Assembly (NCBI RefSeq): GCF_900104385.1
Contig: NZ_FNJA01000002.1
Location: 856,793 to 920,792, forward strand
Direction of reading: 5' to 3'
Length of the DNA: 64,000 nucleotides
DNA from: Rhodoferax sp. OV413
GTDB taxonomy: Bacteria; Pseudomonadota; Gammaproteobacteria; Burkholderiales; Burkholderiaceae_C
Shown: positions 35,101 to 58,500 of the stretch, piece after piece
Position numbering within the stretch: position 1 is the first letter of the stretch
Layout of the letters: every line of letters begins with the position of its first letter
Notes under the pieces: generated by a model
The model's database searches: none
The model's input: only the letters and a program-made list of their open reading frames with translations
Told to the model about the DNA's origin: nothing
Position numbers and translations under genes: made by a program

Positions 35101-37412
35101 CGAGAGGCTGCACTCGGCGCACAGGAACATCAGGATCTGCCGTTCGAGCAATTGCTAGAGGCCCTGAAACTGCAGCGCAGCCTGAGCCAGAGTCCCTTGT
35201 TCCAAGTAATGTTCAACCACCTGCGAGAGGATATGGGCGCGCTGCAAATGCTGCCAGGCCTCACAGTGAGCGAATACCGTGTCGACGACAGCACCGCACA
35301 GTTTGAACTCATGCTTGACATTCGCGAGAGGGTCGACGGTGGCGTCGCTGCGGTGTTCACCTATGCGGTCGAACTGTTCGAGCCTGCCACTGTCGCGCGC
35401 TTGGTCGAACACTACCGAGCACTGCTGGAAGCGTTGGCAGTCGACACTTTTCAAGCATTAGGCGACGTGCCCTTGCTTGACGTGACTGAACGGCGGCAAA
35501 TGCGTGAATGGTCTGGGGGGACGCGGCATATGTTGCGCAAGGATTGCGTGCATCGTCTATTTGAAGAGCGGGCTCGAATCAATCCCGACGCGGTCGCATT
35601 GGTCGATGGTGACATAGAGCTCAGCTACGCGGCCCTGAACCAGCGTGCCAATTGCCTTGCCCACCGGCTGATTTGCCAGGGTGTAACCCCTGACAGCACC
35701 GTCGCGGTGGGCATTGAGGCCGTTGCCGATCGCGTGATCGGCTTGCTCGGCGTGATGAAGGCCGGCGGGACCTACCTGCCGCTGGACCCGTCGCACCCCG
35801 CGCAGCGGCTTGCGCAGTTGTTAGAAGACAGTGGTGCCAGGGTGCTCCTTACCGGCCGCCGCGGCGCGATGGAGGTGAGCGGCATCGCCAAGGTAGCGCT
35901 TGACGAGTTGACACTCTACGATGAGCTGGCCACCAACCCCAGCGTCGAACTGCACGAATCCCATCTCGCCTACGTTATCTACACCTCCGGCACCACGGGT
36001 CGGCCCAAGGGCGTAGCGGTGCCGCACGGTGCGCTGTCGATGCACGTACAGGCTATGGCGCGGACTTGCGGTATGCGTGCCGAGGATCGTTCGCTGCAAT
36101 TTGCGCTACCGCACGTAGATGCTGCAGTGGAGCAATGCCTGATGTCGCTCATTTCGGGCGCAACCCTCGTGGTGCAGTCGCAGTGGTGCTCGCTCGGTAG
36201 CGAACTCGATGCCTTGCTGCGGCGTCATGGTGTGAGTGTGGTGGATCTTCCGCCGGCCTACGTGCGCCAGGTGCTGCAGGGAGCTGCGCCATTCAAGCAT
36301 GCGGTGCGTTTAGCGCTCTTCGGTGGAGAGGCATGGTCCGGAGAAGACCTGGAGTTGATTCGGCGCGTGCTGCGTCCCGCGCGGATTGTCAATGCCTATG
36401 GCCCGACGGAAGCAGTAATTACACCCATGGTGTGGTCTATGGCCTGGCCTTGTGCGGATCATGACGTCGCGCAGGGGAATCTGCAGGGCTATGTGCCCAT
36501 TGGTCGTCCTGTGGGCTACCGCACGGCCCATGTGCTCGACACAGGCATGCAGCCCGTTCCCCAAGGCGTACCAGGTGAGCTGTACCTAGGCGGCGAAGGG
36601 CTCGCGCGTGGTTACATCGGCCGCGCAGCCATCACTGCCGATCGTTTTGTCGCCGATCCGTTCGATGCCACGGGTGGCAGACTCTATCGCACAGGCGACC
36701 TCGTGTGTTGGCGACATGACGGTCAGCTTGAATACCTTGGCCGCCTCGACCATCAGGTGAAGATCCGTGGCTTTCGCATTGAACTCGGTGAAATCGAAGC
36801 GCGCCTGCGTGAGCACGCAACCGTGCGGGAGGCGCTGGTGCTCGTGCACGACAGCGCGGCCGGTCCTTCTCTGACTGCGTATGTTTCGTTCGCAACCTCC
36901 GCACAGATCGATCCTGCCGCGCTCAGGGAGCAACTGGCGCGCACTCTGCCCGACTACATGGTGCCCGCGGCCATCGTGGTTCTCGACAGCTTCCCACTCA
37001 CAGCGGGCGGCAAGGTCGATCGTCGCGCGTTGCCCGCGCCCGCCGTGGCCAGCAGCCAGGACTACGAGGCCCCGCAGGGCGACACCGCCGAGACGTTGGC
37101 CTCGATTTGGGCCGGGCTGCTCAAGGTCGAGAAGGTCGGCATGAACGACAACTTCTTCGACCTCGGCGGCAATTCGTTGTTGGTGATCCGCATGCACCGC
37201 CTGATTGAAGAGCGGCTGAACCCTGGCCTGACGGTGGTCGATCTTTTCAAGTACCCGACCGTCGGCGCGCTCGCGCGGCGCATCGAGCAAGGCTGCGGCG
37301 CTGCGCAGTCCGCCGCCGGCAAGGACGACAACGACGACAGCGAACAGGCCCGGGCCCAACGCCAGCGCGCCGCCTTGCTGCAACGCCGCCGTCCCACCGA
37401 AAGAAGCATCTG

Positions 37413-37413
<1 letters not shown>
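32110..37413 (+). CDS. FAAL-NRPS: FAAL-ACP-C-A-PCP (loads fatty acid and first amino acid)
   Basis: A 1767-residue starter megasynthase. Domains: fatty acyl-AMP ligase, residues 1-575 (YTSGSTSAPKG near 168, WLPLNHDMGLIGG, YPCYGLAESTLF); ACP with Ser622 (GGNSL); condensation domain about 670-1110 with intact HHIVSDG (His818-His819); adenylation domain about 1150-1640 (YTSGTTGRPKG); PCP with Ser1689. The specificity code reads by eye as D-A-E-D-L-G-A-I-T-K. The acidic residues suggest a basic substrate such as arginine, but this is not a firm match. The FAAL activates a fatty acid and the first C domain acylates the amino acid. ATG 32110 is preferred to the in-frame TTG at 32101. The stop overlaps the next start (TGATG). 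Confidence 0.93.
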
Positions 37414-44467
<7,054 letters not shown>

Positions 44468-44471
<4 letters not shown>

Positions 44472-47400
44472 ACGCAATGAACATGATGGCCGACAGCATC
44501 GAAGTCACATTCCCGCTGAGTCCCGAGCAGCGTACGGTACTCGCCGGCGCGAAGCGCCTGCTCCTGTTGACCGGTATCGAAGGCGCGCTGGATGCGGCGC
44601 GCCTGCACGTCGCCGTGGAGAGTGTGCTAAGCGCGCATGGTGCTCTGCGCGTGGCTGTCTGCCAGGTACCTGGCTACAGAGGCTTGCGGCAACAGTATTT
44701 CGACGAGATGCCACCGCTAAAATGGCAAATGGCCGATTTGAGTGAGTCAGCCGATGAAGCGTTGCACACGTGGGTCGAAGACTTTAACGCCGAACCGCTG
44801 GCAATGGAACGCGGTGAACTCGTCAGCGCTGGCCTCGTGCGTACGGGCGAGGGCCGCCATACGCTGGCCCTGTCGGTGAACTCGCTGGTGGCAGACAGGG
44901 AGAGTTTGCATAACCTGTTCGACCAAATCGTTGCGGCCTACCAGGGCGAGGGCTGCCTCGACCCGGAGAGCATCTTCCAGTACACGCGCTTTGTGGAATG
45001 GCGGCAGGACCTGCTTGACGGCGAGGACGCGGCCGGAGGGCGCGCCTACTGGCTGCGGATTGCGGCCGATGCCGTGGCTATCGCCCCGCTGCGTTTGCAA
45101 GGGCGGTTGGACGGTGCTCAGGAGCGGGCCACGCGCCATCGGATCTCCGTTGCCATTGATGCGGCGTTTGCTGACCGTGTGGTAGCGCGCGCCAATGTGC
45201 TCGGTGTGCAACCCGAGACCTTGCTGCATGCCGCATGGTGGCTATTGCTTGCCCGATTGAACGGCATGGACCGCTTCATCGGCGGCTGGCAGCACGACTG
45301 CCGGCGCGACTATGAACCGATGCAAGGTGCGGTTGGCTTGTTTGACAAAGTGCTGCCGGTCATGGTCGACGTGGCTGTCGACGAATCTTTTGCAAGCTGG
45401 CTTGGCCGGCTGGACGCAGCCTTGACTGCACACATCGATGTTCAGGAATACTGGGCCGTAGATGCGCCTCCGTTCTCGACACATACCGTCGTGGGCTTCG
45501 CGTCGCACGAAGTTCCCCGGCCTCACGGCACAGATTCGCAGTGGCGCCTGATCGGGTTGCCCGGCCCGATGCCTTGTTTTGAACTCGCGCTGCAGACCGC
45601 ATGGCAGGCTGAAGGTGTAGAACTGGCGCTGTATGCCGATATCGCGCGCTATAGCCATGCCGCAGTCGAACGTTTGCTGCTTCAGTTTGTCACTTTGCTC
45701 GAAGCCGTGGTTGCGCACCCTGATGCACCCGTCGGCACGCTGTCGCTGGTCGGCCCGAAAGAGCGTGAGTTGCTGTTGGTGCCGAACGATCCACGCATTG
45801 ATGTCGGAACGCAGACCGTGGCCGACCGCATCACGCACTGGGCCGAAGCAACACCGGACGCTCCTGCGCTCCAAGCCGGTGAGCAACGGTTGACTTACCG
45901 CGAACTCGACAACCGGATCAATGGGCTTACGCATTGGCTCACTAAGCAGGGAGTGATGCCGGGCGCGATCGTTGCGCTCAACCTGCCGCGTTCGCTCGAC
46001 CTGCCCGTGGCTATGTTCGCCACCTGGCGTGCGGGGGCCGCCTACCTGCCGCTGGAGCCGGAATGGCCCGAGGCGCGCCGCGCAGCCGTGCTCGCGGACG
46101 CACAACCAGTGCTCGTGCTCGATGCCGCTGCGCTGCCCGCACTCGACGATACGCTCGACGCAGTGCCGAAACACCGCATCGCCCTGCAAGACCTTGCGTA
46201 TGTGCTCTACACCTCCGGTTCCACCGGCAAGCCCAAGGGCGTCGCCATCGAGCAGGGCCATTTGCTGAACTACATAGCCGCAGCCTCGGCCGCAATGAAG
46301 TTCGATGCCTGTCGCCGTTGGGCGCTCACCAGCTCTGTTGTTGCCGACCTGGGCAACACCGCGCTGTTCGGTGCGTTTTTCAACGGTGCCTGTCTGGTCG
46401 TGGCGGCCGAAGACGAAGTGAAGGACGCCCAAGCCTTTGCGCGCTTCATGGGTAAAAACGAGATCGATGCGATCAAGATCGTGCCCTCGCACCTGGAGGC
46501 ACTGCTCGAATGCGAGTCGCCGCACCTGCCTCGCACGCTGGTGCTGGGCGGGGAGGCCGCGCCGCGCGCGTTGGTCGAGCGTATCTCGCGGATTGCACCG
46601 CAGTGCGCCATCTACAACCACTATGGGCCGACCGAAACTACGGTCGGTGTGATGGTTCACGCGGTGTCCGCTGGTGCGCCGCTACCAGAGCAGTTGCCGC
46701 TTTCGCAGGTGCTCGCGAACAACCGCGTGCACGTGCTTGACGCCTCGCTGCGCCTGGTGCCTGCGGGCGGCCTGGGCGAGGTCTATGTCGGCGGCGCGCA
46801 GCTGTGCCGCGGCTACCTGAACCGCGAGCCGGGCGATGCCTTTGTGGCCGACCCGTTCAACCCGGGTGAGCGCCTCTATCGGACGGGCGACCTGGCCTAC
46901 GTGCGGGCCGACGGCGGCATCCGCCTCACGGGGCGCGTCGATCACCAGGTCAAGATCCTCGGCTTCCGTGTCGAGCCGGCCGAGGTCGAGGCGGTGCTGC
47001 TGGCGCAGCCCGGCGTGCGGCAGGCGGTGGTGCTCGCCGTGCCGGATGCGGCGGGGGCGATGACGCTGTCCGCCTTCGTCGTCGCCGACGTGGCGCTGGC
47101 CGACGGCCGCGAGCTGCGCGAATGGCTGGCCGCCTTGCTGCCCTCGCACATGGTGCCGGGGAGCTTCACGGCCGTCGATGCCTTCGCCCGACTGCCCAAC
47201 GGAAAGATTGACCGACTGGCACTGGCCGCGATCGTGCCTTCTACCGCCGTAGGCAAGGACCGCATCGAACCGCGCGACGCACTCGAAGCCGTGCTCGCCG
47301 ACAGCATGGCTTCGCTGCTCGGCAGCGGCCCCATCGGCATCGATGACGATTTCTTCGAACTCGGCGGCCACTCTCTGCAGGTCATCAAGTTGGTCGCGCG

Positions 47401-47562
47401 TATCCGTAAGCTGTTGCAGATTGAGTTGCCGGCGGGTGTGGTGTTCGACCATCCGACACCGGCTGGACTGGCGGCTGCGCTGCGTGAGGGCCGCGACGAT
47501 GTCGCGCAGCTCGAAGCGCGCGCGCAGGCGTACCGGCAGCCAGAAGACGTGAGCGAGACCGT

Positions 47563-47566
<4 letters not shown>
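44468..47566 (+). CDS. NRPS: degenerate C domain-A(Asp)-PCP
   Basis: A 1032-residue protein. Residues 10-430 have the condensation-domain fold but the catalytic HHxxxDG is replaced by NSLVADR (residues 138-144), so condensation activity is not expected. The adenylation domain is at about 460-890 ([23 protein letters not shown]). The code reads D-L-T-K-V-G-H-V-G-K, matching the aspartate code (DLTKVGHIGK) at nine of ten positions. PCP Ser969 (GGHSL). The working C domain is most likely the one at the end of the preceding protein, which also carries the TauD hydroxylase, so this is a split module for beta-hydroxyaspartate. The inactive C domain may dock the hydroxylase, like the interface domains described for beta-hydroxyaspartate siderophores. 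Start and stop both overlap neighbours (ATGA). Confidence 0.92.
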
Positions 47567-50834
<3,268 letters not shown>

Positions 50835-50838
<4 letters not shown>

Positions 50839-53800
50839 ACCATGCCATCGAATCAGACGACACCAACGAGATGGCCGTCGCCATCGTCGGCATGGCCGGG
50901 CGCTACCCAGGGGCGCCCAACGTTGGGGCCTTCTGGCGCAACATCCACGCAGGCATCGAATCGGTGAGTTTCTTCTCCGACGAGGAATTGCGCGCGCGTG
51001 GCGTGTCGCCCGAGGCCCTGGCCGACCCAGATTACGTGAAGGCCGGCGTGCTGCTCGACGGCATGGACCGCTTCGACGCCGGCTTCTTTGGCTATTCGGC
51101 GCGTGAGGCCGAATACCTCGACCCGCAACAGCGCTTCTTCCTAGAGGTCGCGGTCGAGGCGCTGGAGCATGCGGGCTACTATGGCGAGCGCCAGTCCAGG
51201 CGCATCGGTATCTACGGCGGCGCGAGCACCAACCAGTACGCCTGGCGCAACCTGCTGCCGGCAGGTGTGCTCGGTGGCAAGGGTGAGGAAGCTTCGTTGC
51301 AGACCCTGCTCAACGGCAATGAAAAGGATGCACTGTGTACCCGAGTGGCCTACGAGCTCGACCTGCAGGGGCCGGCCGTCACGGTGCAGACCGCCTGCTC
51401 GACCTCGCTGGTGGCTGTGCACATGGCCTGCCAGGCGTTGTTGAACCATGAGGCCGACATGGCGCTGGCCGGTGGCGTGTCTTTGAACCTGGGGCAGGGC
51501 TTGGGCTACCGCTACCAGGCCGGCTCCATCGCCTCGCCGGACGGCCATTGCCGCGCCTTCGACGCACGGGCCGCCGGCACCATCAGTGGTAGTGGCGTGG
51601 GCATCGTGGTGCTCAAGCGCCTGGCCGATGCGCTGGCCGATGGCGACACCATTTACGCCCTCATCAAGGGCTCGGCCATCAACAACGACGGCTCGGCCAA
51701 GGTGGGCTACACCGCGCCGAGCGTAGAAGGCCAGGCCCAGGTGATCCTGGCCGCACAGACCATCGCCGATGTGGCGCCCGACAGCATTAGTTATGTGGAG
51801 GCACACGGCACCGGCACCCCGATGGGCGACCCGATCGAGATTGCCGCGCTGACGCAGGCTTTCCGCGACGGCGATGGGGAAAGCACTGTGCGCAGTGGCT
51901 GGTGCGCCGTCGGCTCGGTGAAGACAAATATCGGCCACCTTGACGCTGCCGCCGGCGTGACCGGGTTGATCAAGGCCGTGCTCGCACTGCACCACAAGAC
52001 CCTGCCGCCTAGCCTGCACTACGAGCAGCCCAATCCACAGATCGACTTCGCGGCCAGTCCGTTCTACGTGAACACAGAAGTCAAGGACTGGGCTGCGGGC
52101 CGCACGCCGCGCCGCGCGGGCGTGAGCTCTTTCGGCATGGGTGGCACCAATGCGCACGTGGTGCTGGAGGAGGCGCCTGCGCTTGTACCTTCCGGCGCTG
52201 GGCGTGATTGGCAGGTGCTGCCGGTATCGGCCCGCAGCGCCGAGGCCGCGCAAACGGCACAGGCGCAGCTCGCGCGGCATCTGTCCGAACATGATGCGCA
52301 GCCGCTTTCGGCCGTGGCCTACACGCTGCAGACCGGGCGCCGACATTTCGCGCATCGCCGGGTCGTGCTGGCATCAACCCTGGGTGAGGCGGCCCACCAA
52401 CTGGCCTCGCCCGACGCGGCGCATGCGTGGTCAGGGCAGGGCCCCGGCGAGGCGCCGGAGGTGGCCTTTCTGTTCCCCGGTCAGGGCGCGCAGCACGCCC
52501 ACATGGGCCAAATGCTCTACGAGAGCGAGCCGGTGTTCCGCGAGATGATCGACCACTGCTGTGAATTGCTGCAGCCCACGCTCGGGCTGGACCTGCGGCA
52601 ATACCTGTTCCCCACCGAGGCCGAAGAGACCACCGCCTCCGAACAGCTGGCCCAGACCGCTATTACCCAGCCCGCGCTGTTCGTCGTGGAATACGCCACG
52701 GCGCGGCTGTGGCTGCATTGGGGCCTGCGGCCGGCGCTGATGCTCGGCCACAGCGTCGGCGAATATGTAGCTGCCTGCATTGCCGGCGTGTTCGACCTGC
52801 GGGACGCGCTGGATCTGATCGCCGCGCGCGGCCGACTGATGCAGGCCTTGCCGCGCGGTGCGATGCTCGCGGTCGAGCTGCCGGAAGCAGAGCTGCAGCC
52901 TTGGTTGTCAGCGCACCGTAGCCTCGCGGCTGTCAACGCTGAGCGTATGTGCGTACTGTCCGGCACGCCGGAGGCCATTGATGCGGCCGAGCGGGAGCTC
53001 ATGGCGCGCGGCACCGAAACGCGCCGACTGCAGGTTTCGCATGCCTTCCATTCTGCCATGGTGGACCCGGCGCTGCCGGCCTTTGAGGCGTTGGTGACCG
53101 CCGTGACCAAACGCACGCCGGCGATCCCGTTCATTTCCAACGTCACCGGCCGGACCATCACCGATGAAGAGGCTACCAGCGCCGATTACTGGGTGCGGCA
53201 TTTGCGCGGTACGGTGCGTTTCGCTGAGGGCTTGGGCGTGCTGCTGGCCACGCCGGGCCGGCTGTTGCTGGAGGTGGGGCCGGGCGAGGTGCTTACCGCG
53301 CTCGTGCGGCGCCATGCCAATGCGTCCTTGGCTACCGCCATATTGACCTCTCAGCCCCGGCCGCCCCAATGGCGGCAGGGCGATGCGCAGTGCGCGCGCG
53401 CGCTGGCGCAGTTGTGGGTGGCCGGGGCACCGGTGGACTGGCAGGCCTACCATGCCTGCCACACCGGTCATGGAGGTACGGCGCGGCGGCATGTGCCGCT
53501 GCCCACCTATCCATTCGAAAGCCGGTCATACTGGATTGAGCCAGGCCAGCCAGCCTTTGGTGGATCGGCGAAGGCTGAGCCTGCGCGGCGCGAACTGGCG
53601 GATTGGTTCCAGGCACCGATCTGGCGGCGCGCGCCAGCCTTGGCCAGGATGGCGCAGGCGGCGGATGGCATGGAGAGTGGATTTAGCCTGGTATTCGGCG
53701 ACGCGGGGGGGCTGCGCGATGCACTTGTGCAAAGCTTGGCTCTGCCGTCTCGGTCCGTCGTTGTAGTGGAAAGTGCGGCGGCCTTCGAGGCCGTGGACGC

Positions 53801-55475
53801 CCATCACTATCGTGTGCGCACCGATGCGCGTGAAGACTTGGCGCGCGTGCTGCGCGAGGCGGGTGCTGAGCTCGGGCCGTTGCGGCAGGTGTTCCACCTG
53901 TGGAGCCTTGAAGAACAGGATCCGCATGGCCCGTTGGCGCTGGTGCTAGCGCGGGGCCTGCACAGCCTGCTGGCGCTAGTGCAGGCACTGTATGCCGAGG
54001 GTATGGCGAACCAGGCCGAGTCCCTGCGCTTGACCGTGGTGGCCAGCCAGCTCGAAGACGTGACCGGCCTGGAAAGCCTGAACCCTGGCAAGGCCCTGTT
54101 GCACGGACCCTGCAAGGTGCTTCCGCATGAGTTTCCGAACATCGCCTGCCAGCTGATCGACGTGGTTCTGCCCACCGGTGACGGCGCGACCTCGGCTCGC
54201 CTGGCAGAGCAGGTACTGGCCGAATCCCAAGTCGCCGATCCGGCCGAACTGGTGGCATACCGCGGGCCGCATCGTTGGTTGCAGGCCTTCGAGCCGGTCA
54301 GTGGTGCTGCGGCCCAATCCGTTCAGCGGCTCAAGCAGCGCGGTGTCTACCTGATCACTGGTGGCCTGGGTGGCATCGGCCTGGCGCTTGCCGGCCGGCT
54401 GGCGCACAAATGGCAGGCCCGGCTGGTGCTGGTGGGGCGTTCGGAAGTGCCGGCGCGCCACCTCTGGGGTGAAATCATCGCGGATCCGTCCACCGTGCCT
54501 GCGTTGCGCGAGCGGCTGCAGAAGCTCACTCAGTTGGCCCAGGCTGGCGCCGAGTTGCTGGTGCTACAGGCCGACGTGGCCGATGCACCGCGCATGCGCG
54601 AGGTGGTACGCCAGGCGGTCGAGAAGTTCGGCGGCTTGCATGGCGTGGTGCATGCGGCGGGCCTGCCGGGCGGCGGTGTGATGGCCCAGCGCGAACGCAC
54701 CGCGGTAGAGGCGGTGTGCGCGCCCAAGGTGCAGGGCACGCGCGCGTTGATGGCCGCGCTCGAAGGGCAGGCGCCCGACTTCGTGCTGCTGTGCTCGTCT
54801 ACCGCCGCTGCGCTCGGCGCCTTCGGCGATGCTGACTACTGCGCGGCCAACTGCTACCTGGATGCTACGGCGCGGCTGGCGCTGCGTGAGCAGTGCTTTC
54901 CGGTCTGGTCGGTCAACTGGGACACCTGGCGCGAGGTCGGCATGGCCGCGCACCGTGCGCATCCCGAGGGCATGGGTATTTCGACTGAGATGGGCGCGCT
55001 GGCCTTCGAGCACCTGCTGGCCGGCACGGTGCTGCCGCAGTTGTTCGTCTCGCCGCTCGGCTTGTCGGAAAAACGCGCTCGGCTGAACTCGCTGGATTTC
55101 GACGTCGAAACCGTGCCCACCGCCGCACCCGTTGCCGGTGGTCGCCACGATCGACCCGCGCTGGCCACGCCCTTCGTGCCACCCGAGGATGGGCTGGAGG
55201 CCGACATCGCGCAGCTGTGGACCGAGGCGCTGGGCTTCTCGGTGATCGGCGTGAACGATAGCCTGTTCGAGCTCGGTGGCGACTCGCTCACGGCCATCCA
55301 ACTGCTGGGTCGGGTGCGCAAGCAGTTCGGAGTGACACTGCATCCGGCGGCGTTGTTCAACGAGCCCACGGTGGCGGCACTGGCGGTGCTGGTGGAGCTG
55401 CGCCTGATCGAGCAGATCGAGCAGGAAGCCGCAAAGGAAGCCAGCGGCGACGAGGCCATGGAAAAGGTGGCCTGA
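50835..55475 (+). CDS. Type I PKS module: KS-AT-KR-ACP
   Basis: A 1546-residue polyketide synthase module. KS residues 15-440 ([13 protein letters not shown] with Cys188; [24 protein letters not shown]). AT about 540-860 (GHSVGEY near 638; HAFH near 735, the malonyl-CoA signature). KR about 1155-1370 ([15 protein letters not shown]; Ser and Tyr in [10 protein letters not shown] and [11 protein letters not shown]). ACP Ser1484 (LGGDSL). There is no dehydratase or enoylreductase. It should add a two-carbon unit and reduce it to a hydroxyl between the Ser and Thr residues. It closely resembles the KS-AT-KR part of the earlier hybrid protein, suggesting duplication. Its stop is 68 nt before the next start. 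Confidence 0.93.
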
Positions 55476-55543
55476 ACAAAGCGGCCTCGGATACGTCATC
55501 AAGGTGAAGCGCATGTCGCGCAAAACGAATCTTCTTCACCGCC

Positions 55544-58500
55544 ATGTCTACATCCAAAAAACTGTCAGTCCAACGCGCTCGCCTTACGCCCGCGCAACAA
55601 GCTCTGCTGGCCAGCCGCCTGAAGGGCGTGCCCGTGGCGGAGCGGGAGCCGCCGCTGCGACCTTGCGACGATCCGGCCGAGCGCGCGGCGCTGTCCTTCG
55701 CGCAGCGTCGCCAGTGGTTCCTGTGGAAGTTGGATCCGGTGAGCACGGCATACCACATCGCCGAAGGCTTGCGGCTGCAAGGTGCGTTGGACGTGGATGC
55801 GGTGCGCGCCGCCTTCCAAGCGCTGGTGGCGCGCCACGAGTCGCTGCGCACCGTATTCCGCGCCAACAACGAAGGCATGGCCGAGCAGCTCGTGCAAGCC
55901 GAGCTGGCGCTGGAGATACCGCTGGTCGACCTGAGTCAGGCTCCGGAGGCGCTGCGCGGCGACTTGGTGGATGAGGCGGCTCGGACTGTGAACCTCAGGC
56001 CCTTCGATCTGCAGCGTGGCCCGCTGTTCAGGGTCAGCGTGATCCGTGAAAGCGCACACAGCCATGTGCTGGCGGTGGTGATGCACCACATTGTGTCCGA
56101 CGGCTGGTCGATGCAGATCCTGGTCGACGAGTTTGTGGCGCAGTACCGCGCCATCACTCAAGGAGAGTCGGCAGTGCTACGGCCGCTGCCGGTGCAGTAC
56201 GCGGACTATGCGGCCTGGCAGCGGAACTGGCTGGAAGACGGCCAACGCGAGCGCCAGCTTGCCTACTGGTTGGCGCAGCTGGGCTCGGAACAGCCGGTAT
56301 TGCAACTGCCCACCGACCACCCGAGAAAAGCCGACGGCGGCTACAGCGCGGCCAGCCACATCGTCGACCTGCCGGCAGCGCTGGCCGAGGGGCTGCGGCG
56401 CCAGATGGCGGTACGCGGCGCCACACCGTTCATGCTGCTGTTGGCGGCATTCCAGGCGCTGTTGCACCGCTACACAGGGTTGGAGGACATCCGCGTTGGC
56501 GTGCCAGTGGCGAACCGCAACCGCAGCGAAACCGAGGGAGTGATCGGCTTCTTCGTCAACACCCAGGTGTTGCGCAGCCCGGTGCACGGGCGCATGCCGC
56601 TGGCGCAACTGCTGGCGCAGACCCGCGAGTCGGCTCTCGGTGCGCAGGCGCACCAAGACCTGCCTTTCGAACAACTGGTTGAAGCCCTGCAGCCAGAACG
56701 TAGCATGGGAACGTCACCGCTGTTTCAGGTCATGTTCAACTACCTGCGCGGCGGCTACGAGGCCTTGCGCAGTCTGCCGGGCTTGACAATGCAGGGCTGT
56801 GCGCTCGGCGACAAGTCGGCGCAGTTCGAACTCACGCTGGATGCGATGCAGGACGAAACCGGCGAGCTGCGGTTGAAGTTTGTTTATGCGAAAGAGCTGT
56901 TCGACGCGGCCACCATCGAGCGCATGGGCATGCACTACTTCGCGCTGCTAAAAGCCTTGTTGGAGGAGCCTGCGCACAGCGTGGGCGCGGTGGCGCTGCT
57001 CGGCGATGCCGAATCGGCTCAAATCGCTCTTTGGGGGCGGCCCTCACCGCAGCACGGGCTGGCGCAGCCGCTACACCATGTGATCGAACAGCAGGCCCAG
57101 CTTCGGCCCGACGCCGTGGCCGTGGTGTATGAACAAGCCTCGCTTAGCTACGGCGAACTCGACACCCGTGCCAACCGCCTCGCGCACCGCCTGATTGCGC
57201 TTGGCGTGCGGCCCGAGACCCGTGTTGGCCTGGCGGTGGAGCGCTCGCTGGACATGGTGGTCGGCCTCTTGGCCATCCTCAAGGCCGGTGGCGCTTATGT
57301 GCCACTGGACCCGCAATACCCGAGCGACCGGCTTGCCTACATGGTGGTGGACAGCGGCATCTCGTTGCTGCTCACCCAAAGCCAGGTGCGCGAATGCATT
57401 GATACGCATGCCGATCTGCAGGTGCTTGAGCTCGACACTCTGGACCTCACCGGCGAATCCGGCAGTGCCCCCGGTATGGCGGTGCATGTCGACCACCTCG
57501 CCTACGTGATTTACACCTCCGGCTCCACAGGCCGACCCAAGGGCGCGCAGCTCAGCCACCGCAACGTGGCCAGGTTGCTCGGTGCGACCGAACCTTGGTT
57601 TCGTTTTGGTCCTGAGGACGTGTGGACCATGTTCCATTCCTACGCCTTCGATTTCTCTGTGTGGGAGATTTTCGGTGCGCTGTGCACCGGCGGCCGGCTG
57701 GTGGTGGTGCCTTATTGGATCAGCCGTGCTCCGGGCGACTTCTTAGAGCTGCTGCGCCGTGAGCAGGTCACGGTGCTGAACCAGACGCCTTCGGCCTTCG
57801 GCCAGCTCATCCATGCATCAACGGCCGTGGAAGCGAGCGAAGGGCTTGCGCTGCGCTACGTTATCTTCGGCGGCGAAGCGCTGGAGCCAGAGAGCCTGCG
57901 CCCGTGGATTGAGCGCCACGGCGACAGCCATCCGCAGTTTGTCAACATGTACGGGATCACCGAGACCACGGTGCATGTCACCTACCGCCCGATCACGCAA
58001 GCCGATCTGGACGAAGGCCGGCGCAGCCCGGTAGGCATCGCCATTCCCGACCTGGGCCTGCAGGTGCTTGATGGCGAGCTCAACCGCCTGCCCGTGGGCG
58101 TGCCGGGTGAGCTGTATGTGGCGGGCGCAGGGCTAGCGCGCGGTTACGGCAACCGGGCCGGCCTGAGCGCCGAGCGCTTCATCGCCAATCCGTTCGGCCA
58201 GGCGGGCGAGCGTCTTTACCGCACCGGCGACCTGGTGCGCTGGCGCGCCGATGGCGAACTTGAATACCTGGGCCGCATCGACCACCAGGTGAAAATCCGT
58301 GGCTTCCGCATCGAACTTGGCGAGATCGAGGGGCAGTTACTGGCCCAGCCCGAGGTGAGAGAAGCCATCGTGCTGACCAAGGAAGGACCAGGCGGCACGC
58401 GGCTGGTGGCCTATGTCTCGCCTCAGGCGGGAAGGGAAGTTGACCCGACCGAATTGAAGTTACGGCTCGGCGCGGTGCTGCCCGAGTACATGGTGCCGGC